A stretch of 64,000 nt of DNA from Halocynthiibacter sp049608145 (GTDB lineage: Bacteria > Pseudomonadota > Alphaproteobacteria > Rhodobacterales > Rhodobacteraceae). Positions 25,182-33,084 of the stretch are shown piece after piece (the stretch's first letter is position 1; each line of letters opens with the position of its first letter). The position numbers and the translations under genes are program-made. The notes beneath the pieces are model-generated. The model was not told where the DNA came from and did no database searches. It saw nothing but the letters and a program-made list of their open reading frames with translations. The stretch lies in NCBI RefSeq assembly GCF_049608145.1, contig NZ_JBMYXF010000011.1:6948-70947 (forward strand), written 5' to 3'.

Positions 25182-25938
25182 TGAAGACTCCTATCCAGCG
25201 CAAGATGTTCATACATAGTAAGAACAGTATTGCTAGATACGTCAAAGGGTTTGAATAAGCGTTGGTCCATGTGGCAATCTCGAAATTTGCGCGTGTAATA
25301 AGAACAAATGACCTAATGGCGAAACATGTCGAAACGATGATGATCCTCATCAATAGGAATATCATTGATGAGATAAAACTCATAAACAAGGATATGGACG
25401 AAGCGTCGGTAATGTCCCTTATTTCCAAGCCGCCTAGCGAGTAAGCAAGACCTCTCGAATAAGGACTTAACAGCACAAAAGAAAGATAAACGGCCAGAAA
25501 ACTGATAGCACAAAAAAGTAAATCCAAACTCAATTGAATTATTGGGTGGATATGGTGTGTAGGTCCAAAATAGATCGCTCGACTTATATATAAGTTTACG
25601 ATCATTAGCGGGACTGAGCCCAAAATCAGAAAAACCAGAAATGGCGGATTTTCTAGGACACGGTACAGGAACCCTTTGCTAAAGAAATTTCCAACAGAAA
25701 CGACAACCAACGTGGTGAAGATAGAGAGTAAAAATACCTTCGACCATTTTATTTTGGTATCCTGAAAGAATATGCTCACCCAAATTGAAACTAAAGATTT
25801 TTCAAATTGGGATGCGGAAACCTCGTGTAGGCCGAATACAAAATCTGCGATTTGAATTTTTGATTTTGGCGGCGCCATAGCATCAAGAACAGCAAACACA
25901 CCAGCGACTGAAAGAATGTAATAGATTTCGTTGAACAT
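25162..25938 (-). CDS. Multi-spanning membrane protein of unknown function (phage moron)
   Basis: The 258-residue protein has about six hydrophobic segments (roughly 1-18, 68-86, 96-114, 135-158, 185-210 and 230-255), so it is an inner-membrane protein. It is read against the head operon, between gpW and the capsid protease. By eye it is clearly more AT-rich than its neighbours, with many isoleucine, phenylalanine and serine codons. These are marks of a recently acquired moron. No family is recognised. A role in excluding other phages or altering the host is possible but only inferred. Confidence 0.75.
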   Translation of the reverse strand: MFNEIYYILSVAGVFAVLDAMAPPKSKIQIADFVFGLHEVSASQFEKSLVSIWVSIFFQDTKIKWSKVFLLSIFTTLVVVSVGNFFSKGFLYRVLENPPFLVFLILGSVPLMIVNLYISRAIYFGPTHHIHPIIQLSLDLLFCAISFLAVYLSFVLLSPYSRGLAYSLGGLEIRDITDASSISLFMSFISSMIFLLMRIIIVSTCFAIRSFVLITRANFEIATWTNAYSNPLTYLAILFLLCMNILRWIGVFISTSLF

Positions 25939-25983
25939 ACAGCTTGTTAAGCCTTCTTTCAGTTCAAATCAATCTTGGAGACA

Positions 25984-27042
25984 ATGATGACCATTTTAGT
26001 GGATGGCGAACTCGTGCTTTACGGGTTCGTTGGTGAGAACTATTGGGGCGACGGCTTTACGGCTGGTGACGTCATCGATGCGCTGGCTGAACTGGGGCGG
26101 GATGCGGATGTTACCGTCCGGATCAATTCTGGCGGTGGTTATACCGACGATGGGATCGCCATCTATAATTCGCTGTTAGCGCATAAAGGCAAGGTCTCCA
26201 TTGTCATTGATGCAATGGCTGCATCTTCGGCGTCCATCATTGCGATGGCCGGTGACAGCATTTCAATGCGGGCTGGGGCGATGATGATGATCCATGATCC
26301 GGCTGGCAGCACTTGGGGCAATGCAGAGAAGCACGAAAAGTCAGTTGAACAGTTGAACAAACTGGCTGGGCTGATGGCTGAAATCTATTCAGAGCAATCT
26401 GGTGAAGACGTCGCATCGATCCGTGAAGATATGAAGGCGGAATTGTGGATGTCAGGTGAAGAAGCGGTTGAGCGGGGCTTTGCCACGGATGCTGTCGACG
26501 CGAAATCATCAAAAGTGACGGCCTTTGATTTTCGTCAATACGCCCATGCCCCGCAGAAACTTGTCGCGATGGCCAAAAAGCAAAACTGGTCCCTCAAACC
26601 AAAAGCACAAAAAGCGGCATCCGCGGCCAAAAACCAACCCAAACATAAGGAGAAATCCACTATGAAAGTAAAACCCGGAACAGGGGAACCAGCTACCGAG
26701 CAAACAACGGCGGCAACGGTATCCTCTGACGATGTGAAGGCCCGGATTAAGGCCATCACGGGAGATGATGCAGCGCAGGGCTTTGATGGTCTTGCCAAGC
26801 ATTTGGCCTTTGACACTGACATGCCGGCAGATGAAGCGATCATGGCTTTGAAAGCCGCCGCATTGGATGCGCCAGCAGCTGCAGGCGAAGAACCTGCCGA
26901 TCCTAAGGGATATCAGGCGCGCCGCTCTGCTGCCGCTGATTTGGCACAGCCCGGTGGCGGTGCCCCGGCACCAAAGAAAGCCACCGCAACCATCGATATG
27001 GCAAGCATTTACGGCGCTCGCGTCGCCAAGAAAGAGGTTTGA
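25984..27042 (+). CDS. Head maturation protease (ClpP/S49-like) with C-terminal scaffold region
   Basis: The 352-residue protein starts with a ClpP-like domain (about 1-190): INSGGGYTDDGIAIYNSL, the nucleophile serine in DAMAASSASIIAMAG and the histidine in MMMIHDPAG. A basic A/K-rich linker follows, then a low-complexity scaffold-like region. It should process the prohead, like lambda gpC. An ATG at 25987 is an alternative start. A second translation start inside the gene would give the scaffold alone. Confidence 0.92.
   Translation: MMTILVDGELVLYGFVGENYWGDGFTAGDVIDALAELGRDADVTVRINSGGGYTDDGIAIYNSLLAHKGKVSIVIDAMAASSASIIAMAGDSISMRAGAMMMIHDPAGSTWGNAEKHEKSVEQLNKLAGLMAEIYSEQSGEDVASIREDMKAELWMSGEEAVERGFATDAVDAKSSKVTAFDFRQYAHAPQKLVAMAKKQNWSLKPKAQKAASAAKNQPKHKEKSTMKVKPGTGEPATEQTTAATVSSDDVKARIKAITGDDAAQGFDGLAKHLAFDTDMPADEAIMALKAAALDAPAAAGEEPADPKGYQARRSAAADLAQPGGGAPAPKKATATIDMASIYGARVAKKEV
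26662..27042 (+). CDS. Nested scaffold protein (Nu3-like), in frame within the protease gene
   Basis: An in-frame ATG at 26662 has AAGGAG nine bases upstream, a strong ribosome site inside a coding region. The 126-residue product (MKVKPGTGEPATEQTTAAT at the start) is rich in A, D and P and helical, as scaffolds are. Lambda makes Nu3 from the 3' part of gene C in the same way. Expression is inferred, not shown. Confidence 0.55.
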   Translation: MKVKPGTGEPATEQTTAATVSSDDVKARIKAITGDDAAQGFDGLAKHLAFDTDMPADEAIMALKAAALDAPAAAGEEPADPKGYQARRSAAADLAQPGGGAPAPKKATATIDMASIYGARVAKKEV

Positions 27043-27044
27043 CA

Positions 27045-27428
27045 ATGTCGCATAAGGTATTGAAAACACGTGCCCTTGCGTTCCTTCTGTCGGAAGGTTC
27101 GGGCCAGATTTCACGCAACAGTGTGACCATTCCCGCAGGAACCGGGAAAGTTGGCGCAGGTACGCCAATCGGCGAGTTGACTGCAACAGCGGGCCATTTT
27201 GTTCCTTCACCAAATGCTTTGGTGGCGGGGATTGAAGGTGCCGAAGTGGCCACCGCCATTCTCGGATATTCCGTGGATGCCACGGACGCCGATGTCGAGG
27301 TCGTAGCGATTGACCGTGACGCCGAAGTCAAATTGCCAATGCTGACGTTTGAAGCGTCAGTTGATGATCAAGCCAAAATTGACGCCAAGATTGCCCAGCT
27401 TAACGCTGTTGGCATCCGCGCGCGCTAA
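27045..27428 (+). CDS. Head decoration protein (gpD-like)
   Basis: The 127-residue protein matches the lambda gpD family: a strand-rich N-terminus (GSGQISRNSVTIPAGTGKVGAGTPIGELT), AVTIL-like core (VATAILGYSVDATDADVEVVAIDRDAEVKL) and a C-terminal helix with ALNAVGIRAR-type ending. gpD trimers stabilise the expanded capsid. It sits between the protease and the major capsid protein as in lambda. Confidence 0.85.
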   Translation: MSHKVLKTRALAFLLSEGSGQISRNSVTIPAGTGKVGAGTPIGELTATAGHFVPSPNALVAGIEGAEVATAILGYSVDATDADVEVVAIDRDAEVKLPMLTFEASVDDQAKIDAKIAQLNAVGIRAR

Positions 27429-27440
27429 GGGAGAGTTCCT

Positions 27441-28433
27441 ATGGAAGAAGAATTCGACATTGTAACGCTGACGGCGTCTGTGAATAACCAACCCTTTGTG
27501 CCCGGTCAGATGGGCGCGCTTGGGATTTTTGATGAAGAAGGTGTGCCAACAACTTCCGTGAAGGTGGAAGAACTGGATGGCAAACTGGATATCATCGAGC
27601 CAACGGCGCGTGGTGGTCCTGGACAAACCATCGATGATGAAGATCGTAAAAGCCGCACATTTGAAGTTGACCACTTCGAGATCAATGACTCTGTGAATGC
27701 GGATGAGGTCCAAGGCGTTCGTATGTTTGGCACTGATGGTGACCTTGAGGTCATGGAAAACCGGATTGACGGTAAATTGAAACGCCATGCGCGTTCAATG
27801 GATGTCACTTTGGAACACCAACGTGTTGGCGCTGCAAAAGGCATCATTTTGTCGGGCAAAGGCAAGATTTTGCACAACCTGTATGATGAATTTGGCATCG
27901 CTGTTCCTGCGCCCATCGTGCTGGGTTTGGGCAGCCAGGTGTCAGGGATTGCAAGCAAGATTAAAGGCGACGTGGTCTTTGCCATCGAAGATACCCTGGA
28001 TGCGTCTTATGGCCATATTCACTCTATGTGTGGGCGTGACTTCCATGCGGCTCTTTGGGATCAGAAAGAGGTTCGCGAAACCTACCTTGCTGACAATGAA
28101 GGTCACCGGTTGCGCGATGGGGCCCCGGATATCTTCACCATCGGCCATGTCACCTTTGAGCGTTTTCGCACAGGTCGACGTGCCAAGGCTGCAAACGCAA
28201 ATGGCGCATTCATTGCCGATAATGAAGCACGGGCATTTCCCGTTGGTGTGCCTGATCTGTTTATCACGCGCTTTGCGCCGGGTGACTGGAATGGCTTGCC
28301 AAACACTGTGGGCCTGCCGCGTTATTCGCGTATGAAGGCAAAATACAACGACAAAGGTTATCATCTGGACAGTCAGATGAACGCGATTTCGCTTTGTACG
28401 CAGCCCGGCGTTTTGCGCAAACTGATAATCTAA
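27441..28433 (+). CDS. Major capsid protein (gpE family)
   Basis: The 330-residue protein fits the lambda gpE family: an early TLTASVNNQPFVPGQMG region, TVFEVDHFEI-type strand (RTFEVDHFEINDSVNADEVQG), SMDVTLEHQRVGAAKG and a C-terminal AISLCTQPGVLRKL. It forms the HK97-fold shell. The order protease, decoration, capsid confirms the call. A terminator-like hairpin follows. Confidence 0.93.
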   Translation: MEEEFDIVTLTASVNNQPFVPGQMGALGIFDEEGVPTTSVKVEELDGKLDIIEPTARGGPGQTIDDEDRKSRTFEVDHFEINDSVNADEVQGVRMFGTDGDLEVMENRIDGKLKRHARSMDVTLEHQRVGAAKGIILSGKGKILHNLYDEFGIAVPAPIVLGLGSQVSGIASKIKGDVVFAIEDTLDASYGHIHSMCGRDFHAALWDQKEVRETYLADNEGHRLRDGAPDIFTIGHVTFERFRTGRRAKAANANGAFIADNEARAFPVGVPDLFITRFAPGDWNGLPNTVGLPRYSRMKAKYNDKGYHLDSQMNAISLCTQPGVLRKLII

Positions 28434-28459
28434 ACAGATTTATTGAACTGACCAAACTC

Positions 28460-28486
28460 AGGCCCGGTGCAAATGCGCCGGGCTTT
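28460..28486 (+). terminator. Terminator-like hairpin after the major capsid gene
   Basis: GCCCGGTGC and GCGCCGGGC form a 9-bp stem with one wobble and an AAAT loop, followed by TTTT. It may reduce read-through into the tail genes. Confidence 0.65.
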
Positions 28487-28542
28487 TGGTTGAATCCTCA
28501 TGCGGGTTTCGCATTGGCATTCAACCGCAACAGGAGACAATC

Positions 28543-28923
28543 ATGGCAAATGTGAAAAAGAAATGGGTGGCTTTCAAAAGCGCTGCGATCATCCCGGCTG
28601 AGATGGCTGGCGAAGATGAGGATATGAAGGTTCAGATCGGTAAGCCAGTTCATGTTCCGGCTTTCTATGCTGACAGCGTCGTTCAAGATCGCATCGCGGA
28701 TTATTGTGACGCGCCGAAAAAGAAAGCCGCCGCGAAGAAACCTGATGCGCCGACGGCTGATGAGATCGCAGCTGCAGAATTGGTTGATCTGATTGCCGCT
28801 GCACAATTGACTGTGACAGAGGCTCAGACGTTGTTTGATGATGCTGAGGGCGTTGAGGCGATTGAAGCAGCGGAGCTTGAACTCACGGCGGCAAAAGATG
28901 CCTTGGCTGAACTGCAAGCCTGA
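28543..28923 (+). CDS. Head completion-region protein, hypothetical
   Basis: The 126-residue protein (MANVKKKWVAFKSAAIIPAEM at the start, preceded by AGGAGA) has a short globular N-terminus with a basic KKKAAAKK linker and an acidic, alanine-rich helical C-terminal half. Position between capsid and joining genes fits an FI-like packaging accessory, but no direct sequence match is claimed. It overlaps the next gene by one base. Confidence 0.65.
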   Translation: MANVKKKWVAFKSAAIIPAEMAGEDEDMKVQIGKPVHVPAFYADSVVQDRIADYCDAPKKKAAAKKPDAPTADEIAAAELVDLIAAAQLTVTEAQTLFDDAEGVEAIEAAELELTAAKDALAELQA

Positions 28924-29291
28924 TGGATAAATCCCTGCGTGATGAGTTGAGGGAGGAAGTGGATGATGTTTGGGCAGAACTGCTGGAACATCTTCCGCTT
29001 GCATCGGGTTTGACGGATCCTGATCGGCCAAAAGTGCAATTTGCCGCGGTTATTCGAACGGGTGATCGAGATCCGGAAAAGATGAACTTCGGGCGGGGAA
29101 GCAGTGCGAAGTCAGGGATCATGGCTGCGGGGGGATATCTGCGCGTTGATCGGGTGACCTATCCAGATTTGAAGTTACGCAAGGGTGACAAGCTTATTGC
29201 GTTAGATCGTGAGGGTGAGCCTGTTTTTGAAATCCTATCAGTTGATGATCGTTCGCATCTTCGCCTGATCTGTGAACTGGGAGATGCTTGA
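28923..29291 (+). CDS. Head-tail connector-region protein, hypothetical
   Basis: The 122-residue protein is strand-rich (GGYLRVDRVTYPDLKLRKGDKLIALDREGEPVFEILSVDDRSHLRLICELGD). This C-terminal beta pattern fits small head-tail joining proteins such as lambda gpFII. It overlaps the genes on both sides by one base, in a TGATG pattern. The assignment rests on position and secondary structure. Confidence 0.6.
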   Translation: MDKSLRDELREEVDDVWAELLEHLPLASGLTDPDRPKVQFAAVIRTGDRDPEKMNFGRGSSAKSGIMAAGGYLRVDRVTYPDLKLRKGDKLIALDREGEPVFEILSVDDRSHLRLICELGDA

Positions 29292-30064
29292 TGTCATTGG
29301 CTTTGATGGCCCTGCGCATAGCAGCGGTTGAAGCGCTTAAAGCGGGTGGAACTTTGGTTGGTGACAACGTGTTGGACAGCCAGATTTCTGCTATTGATCT
29401 GACGGCTGATGGTGCGTTGCGTTCTGATCAGGAACGTCCGTTTATCGCGGTGTATTCCGATGCGGCGAAAGCCGTTGATCTGGGCAGTACTGGGTTGCGT
29501 GCAAACGGTCGGGTTGAGTTGATTTTCAACTGCGGTGTGTCCCTGACAATGGGCGAAACGAACAAAGCAACCGGTGAAACTGAAATCATTCAGGGCATTC
29601 CTGCGACAGATGCCCAATTTGAGGCCGTCCTTGATGTGGTTGGGTGCCAAATTTGTCGAACTTTGACGGATTCGGATAATCCCTGGGCGCAGGTCTTTGG
29701 TGGCCTTTGCATGTTGATTTCTAAAGACGTGGTGCGCTCAAGCAATGCGTCTCAGAATGTACGCCTTGCTTGTGGCCAGGTGAAACTGACGGTTGAAGCC
29801 TATGCCGATCCACCTTTGGGGCAGGTGTTTGCAGCGGACAGTTCTTGGCAGCGTCTTATGGATCTGATGGCTGCGCAGAATATGAAGCAGTTGGACCTTT
29901 TCCAATTGCTCTTGGGTCAACCAAATGGGGCGCAAGGTCCGAATTATGAAGCTTTAACAGGCATGACGACACGGGATGCTCAGTCGCTGACGTTATATCC
30001 GCATGCGGGTGTCACGGCAGGCACGCCAATTGCGCCGCCCACACTCGTGGTGGACCGAAGCTGA
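29291..30064 (+). CDS. Tail completion/terminator-region protein, hypothetical
   Basis: The 257-residue protein has no motif that I recognise. The N-terminal half (ALMALRIAAVEALKAGG, then ERPFIAVYSDAAKAVDL and RVELIFNCGVSLTMG) resembles tail terminator proteins in layout, and it sits at the junction between head and baseplate genes. The next gene starts one base inside its stop. Confidence 0.6.
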   Translation: MSLALMALRIAAVEALKAGGTLVGDNVLDSQISAIDLTADGALRSDQERPFIAVYSDAAKAVDLGSTGLRANGRVELIFNCGVSLTMGETNKATGETEIIQGIPATDAQFEAVLDVVGCQICRTLTDSDNPWAQVFGGLCMLISKDVVRSSNASQNVRLACGQVKLTVEAYADPPLGQVFAADSSWQRLMDLMAAQNMKQLDLFQLLLGQPNGAQGPNYEALTGMTTRDAQSLTLYPHAGVTAGTPIAPPTLVVDRS

Positions 30065-30534
30065 TGGGGGTGGCGGAAACCATTGATGACCTACGGCGGC
30101 GAATATCGGACCTAGAGCGCCGCATCGGATCTCAAAGCCGAACCGGGGTGATCGCTGATGTTGATGCGGAAAATGGGTTGGCTCGCGTGCGGTTAACCGA
30201 TGGCGCGGAACCCATGCTTACGGGCTGGATACCATGGGTTGAAGCATCGGCAGGGGCGAATAAAACGCATAACCCGCCGTCAACTGGGCAACAGGTAGAG
30301 ATCACATCTGAAAGTGGTGATCTTCATGATGCAAGCATTCAGGGGAGTTTGAACTCTGATGCGAATGGCCGTCCGTCCAGTGCGGGAGATGAGTTCGTTT
30401 TGCTTTCGGTGGGGGCGGCTAAAATTTCAGTGACTGCTGGTGGTGACACACTGTCGATAAGTGTTGGTGCGAGTAGCCTCGTGATGACGGCTGCATCTGT
30501 AACGGTGTCTTCACCGCGCGTGGATCTGAACTGA
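30064..30534 (+). CDS. Baseplate assembly protein V (spike)
   Basis: The 156-residue protein has an N-terminal helix, an OB-fold (GVIADVDAENGLARVRLTDGAE and LTGWIPWVEASAG), the THNPPSTGQQVEI region and a C-terminal beta-helix (ISVTAGGDTLSISVGASSLVM) that ends the needle. This is the gpV family of contractile tails such as P2 and Mu. It is coupled to the PAAR gene that caps the spike. Confidence 0.9.
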   Translation: MGVAETIDDLRRRISDLERRIGSQSRTGVIADVDAENGLARVRLTDGAEPMLTGWIPWVEASAGANKTHNPPSTGQQVEITSESGDLHDASIQGSLNSDANGRPSSAGDEFVLLSVGAAKISVTAGGDTLSISVGASSLVMTAASVTVSSPRVDLN

Positions 30535-30827
30535 TGCCCGCTGTTACGCGCATGGGCGACAGTTGCACAGGCCATGGCTGTTGGCCGCCTCGTGCAAGCG
30601 TTTCAGGCAGTCCAAACGTCTATGTCAATTCGATCCCTGTGCATCGCGAAGGCGATGGTTGGGGGGCGCATACCTGTCCTGCAATTCCAGAAACGCATGC
30701 TGGCGTGTTGGGGGCAGGTTCAGGAACTGTCTACGTGAATGGCAAACAAATTGGTCGAATTGGTGACCCGGTGAGCTGTGGGTCATCTGTGGCCAGCGCC
30801 TCCAGCGATGTGTTCGCGGGGGGCTAA
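30534..30827 (+). CDS. PAAR-domain spike-tip protein
   Basis: The 97-residue protein matches the PAAR motif pattern: MPAVTRMGDSCTGHGCWPPR at the start and repeated VYVN-type strands (PNVYVNSIPVHREGD, GTVYVNGKQIGRIGDPVSCG). PAAR proteins form a metal-bound cone on the spike tip. Cysteine and histidine residues suited to metal binding are present. It begins at the base that ends gpV. Confidence 0.92.
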   Translation: MPAVTRMGDSCTGHGCWPPRASVSGSPNVYVNSIPVHREGDGWGAHTCPAIPETHAGVLGAGSGTVYVNGKQIGRIGDPVSCGSSVASASSDVFAGG

Positions 30828-30847
30828 TAATCTGAAAGGGAAATACC

Positions 30848-31090
30848 ATGACTGCAAAAGTGAAAAGCTATGAAGTGACTGAAACACGTTTTATCGAGGG
30901 GCAACACCGCAAGGTTGGTGATCCTGTTCAGATGACTGAGCGCGCCGCAAAATATTATCTGGCCCCCTACGGCACGGGTTTGAAAATTCCCGGGCCGCGC
31001 AAAGAGAAAGTTGGCGGGTTGGATGATCCGATGGTCAAAAAACCGACCGAACACGCGACGGGAAAAGCCGTGGGAAAGCCAGGTAAGTAA
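30848..31090 (+). CDS. Small phage baseplate-region protein, hypothetical
   Basis: The 80-residue protein has a strand-rich first half (VKSYEVTETRFIEGQHRKVGDPVQMTERAAKYYL) and a basic, disordered tail rich in K, G and P. Similar small proteins occur between head or baseplate genes of prophages, but no role is known to me. It ends one base into the gp25 gene start. Confidence 0.6.
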   Translation: MTAKVKSYEVTETRFIEGQHRKVGDPVQMTERAAKYYLAPYGTGLKIPGPRKEKVGGLDDPMVKKPTEHATGKAVGKPGK

Positions 31091-31479
31091 TGGACCTTAA
31101 TCACCATACGGGGGCTGTGATCGATGGTTGGGCGCATGTTGCCCAAAGCATTGAAACCATTCTGGTAACGCGCCTGAATACGCGCGTTTTTATGCGCCAG
31201 TTCGGGTCTGATGTTCCCAATATGGTGGATATGCCCATGAATGATGCCAACATCATCGCGCTTTACGTTTCTGTTGCAGAAGCGATTGACCGGTGGGAGC
31301 CGCGCTTTGAGTTAACAGACGTTGCGCTTTCAGCGGGTGCTGACGGCATTATGAGCCTGCAACTAACCGGTAGTTATCTGCCGAATGCCCATCTTGGCGA
31401 CAGCACTGTTGTAAGTGGTGAAACACAGATTATTCGAGTGCAAGGCACTCGGGTGGATAATTGGAGCCTTGCCGCATGA
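31090..31479 (+). CDS. Baseplate wedge protein (gpW/gp25 family)
   Basis: The 129-residue protein fits the gp25-like family of contractile-tail wedge proteins: VAQSIETILVTRLNTRVFMRQFGSD in the first third and RWEPRFELTDVAL in the middle. gp25 starts sheath polymerisation at the baseplate. Its stop overlaps the gpJ start (ATGA). Confidence 0.9.
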   Translation: MDLNHHTGAVIDGWAHVAQSIETILVTRLNTRVFMRQFGSDVPNMVDMPMNDANIIALYVSVAEAIDRWEPRFELTDVALSAGADGIMSLQLTGSYLPNAHLGDSTVVSGETQIIRVQGTRVDNWSLAA

Positions 31480-32432
31480 GCCGTTTTTCAGCCCTCGATC
31501 TTTCAACTTTGCCGGATGTATCATCAATCACATCGCTTGATTTTGATGCGATCTTGGAAGCACGTCTGGTCGAGTTAGAAGCGCAACTTTCGCAGGTCTT
31601 TGATGCCCCCAAAGTTGCTGATGTGATGGGGCTGGCGCGTAACATTGCAGCCAGTCCAATGCGATATCTGAATGAAGCAGCGGCGGCGCGCGAACTATAC
31701 CTGTCAAATCAGATCAACGCGGCCATAAAATCAGTGTTTCTTTCAACGGCCCGTGGCACAGATCTTGATCAAATTGGTGCAAACCGGGGTGTTTTGCGCA
31801 AAGTAATAGATGACACTGACCCCGATAACATCATCATGGAACGGGATGAAACGTTTAGGGCGCGGATCCAATTGGTCGTTGAATCATATTCACCACACGG
31901 CACAGAGGGATCCTATGTTTATTGGGCATTGGATGCGGATGATCGTGTTTCTGATGTCGCAGTCTATGGTCCGGATCATAATTTAATCCCTGCAATACCG
32001 CCTGCAGAACCCAAAATGGTTGTCCTATCGTCGGTCGGGAATGGCACTGCGGATGCGGGGCTTTTACAGGCTGTATTTGACAATTGTACTGTTGATAAGC
32101 GCCGCCCGGTTGCTGACAAATTGACCGTGATTTCGGCCACTCCTGTGTCATATGAAATCGAGGCCGTTTTATATGTTTCATCATCGGCTTCGATGGACGC
32201 GGTTTTGTTGCAAGCCGAAGCTTCAGCCAATGCTTTCGTTGATAATCGCCAGCGCATTGGGCGAAAACTATATCGGACATCCCTGGCGGCAGCTCTCAGT
32301 GTGGATGGTGTCAAAGATGTGGTGATTACAAAGCCAGTGATGGATATCGATATTGGTCCTTTTGAGGCGCCATATCTGACATCGATGTCGGTCATCGCGC
32401 AAGCAGCCCCTGGGGGATGGCGTGATGTTTGA
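31476..32432 (+). CDS. Baseplate assembly protein J
   Basis: The 318-residue protein carries the gpJ pattern: LDFDAILEARLVELEAQL, RELYLSNQINAAIKSVFLSTARGTDLDQIGANRG and DPDNIIMERDETFRARIQLVVESYSPHGTEGSYVYWAL. gpJ is a wedge component of the baseplate in P2-like tails. The start is the ATG that overlaps the gp25 stop. Confidence 0.93.
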   Translation: MSRFSALDLSTLPDVSSITSLDFDAILEARLVELEAQLSQVFDAPKVADVMGLARNIAASPMRYLNEAAAARELYLSNQINAAIKSVFLSTARGTDLDQIGANRGVLRKVIDDTDPDNIIMERDETFRARIQLVVESYSPHGTEGSYVYWALDADDRVSDVAVYGPDHNLIPAIPPAEPKMVVLSSVGNGTADAGLLQAVFDNCTVDKRRPVADKLTVISATPVSYEIEAVLYVSSSASMDAVLLQAEASANAFVDNRQRIGRKLYRTSLAAALSVDGVKDVVITKPVMDIDIGPFEAPYLTSMSVIAQAAPGGWRDV

Positions 32433-33075
32433 TCGGTCGCAATCCTTACTGCCAAAGACGGCCACGGATATCGCGAAGGCATTGGATATCTTGGAAGAAC
32501 GCTTGTTTGAGCTGCCTGTTGCCTCGATCTCAAAGGATCCAAGGAAGGTCTCTGAGGCGCTTCTTGAGCACTTGGCTTGGGAAAACTCAGTTGATGCTTG
32601 GGGGGCTGACTGGCCGCTTGAGGTGCGCCAGAATGTTGTTCAAGCATCTTCGGAAGTGCATCGCTTTAAGGGAACACCTTATGCGATCAAGCTTTCCTTG
32701 GCCGCAGTCGGGGTCACCGCAGAAATCGTTGAATGGTGGCAACCGGCTGGTTCTGGTGTGCGTGGCACGTTTTTGGTGCGTGCAATTTTGGACGCACCTT
32801 TATCGCCTTGGCAGTTGGATTTTATCACCGGGGGGCTGGCGGTCTCCAATGTTCATGCGGTCATTCGAGGCAATGCTCCGGTTTCGCGCGGCTGGACTAT
32901 CAATGCCGTTGTCAGTGCAGAAAGCCCGGTGTTTATAGGCGCTTTCCCCTCAACACATATTTTTGCGGATGCCAGTCCGCTTATTCCAGCAGCTCCTGCG
33001 CTTTCTGCGGGGCGTTACGTCGTTGTTCATCCATCCACTCAAATACACGCCGATACTGGTGTGTCAGTTCTTTAA
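32425..33075 (+). CDS. Tail protein I
   Basis: The 216-residue protein matches gpI of P2-like tails: ALDILEERLFELPV, ALLEHLAWENSVDAWGADWPLEVRQNVV, then RFKGTPYAIKLSLAAVG with EWWQ. It links wedge to tail fibre. A GTG three bases upstream is also in frame. It overlaps gpJ by 8 bp. Confidence 0.9.
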   Translation: MFDRSQSLLPKTATDIAKALDILEERLFELPVASISKDPRKVSEALLEHLAWENSVDAWGADWPLEVRQNVVQASSEVHRFKGTPYAIKLSLAAVGVTAEIVEWWQPAGSGVRGTFLVRAILDAPLSPWQLDFITGGLAVSNVHAVIRGNAPVSRGWTINAVVSAESPVFIGAFPSTHIFADASPLIPAAPALSAGRYVVVHPSTQIHADTGVSVL

Positions 33076-33084
33076 GAGGCAAAA

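Noticed and set aside
31976..32647. Long minus-strand frame opposite gpJ and gpI
   Set aside because: It overlaps two confident tail genes completely and has no ribosome site or motif.
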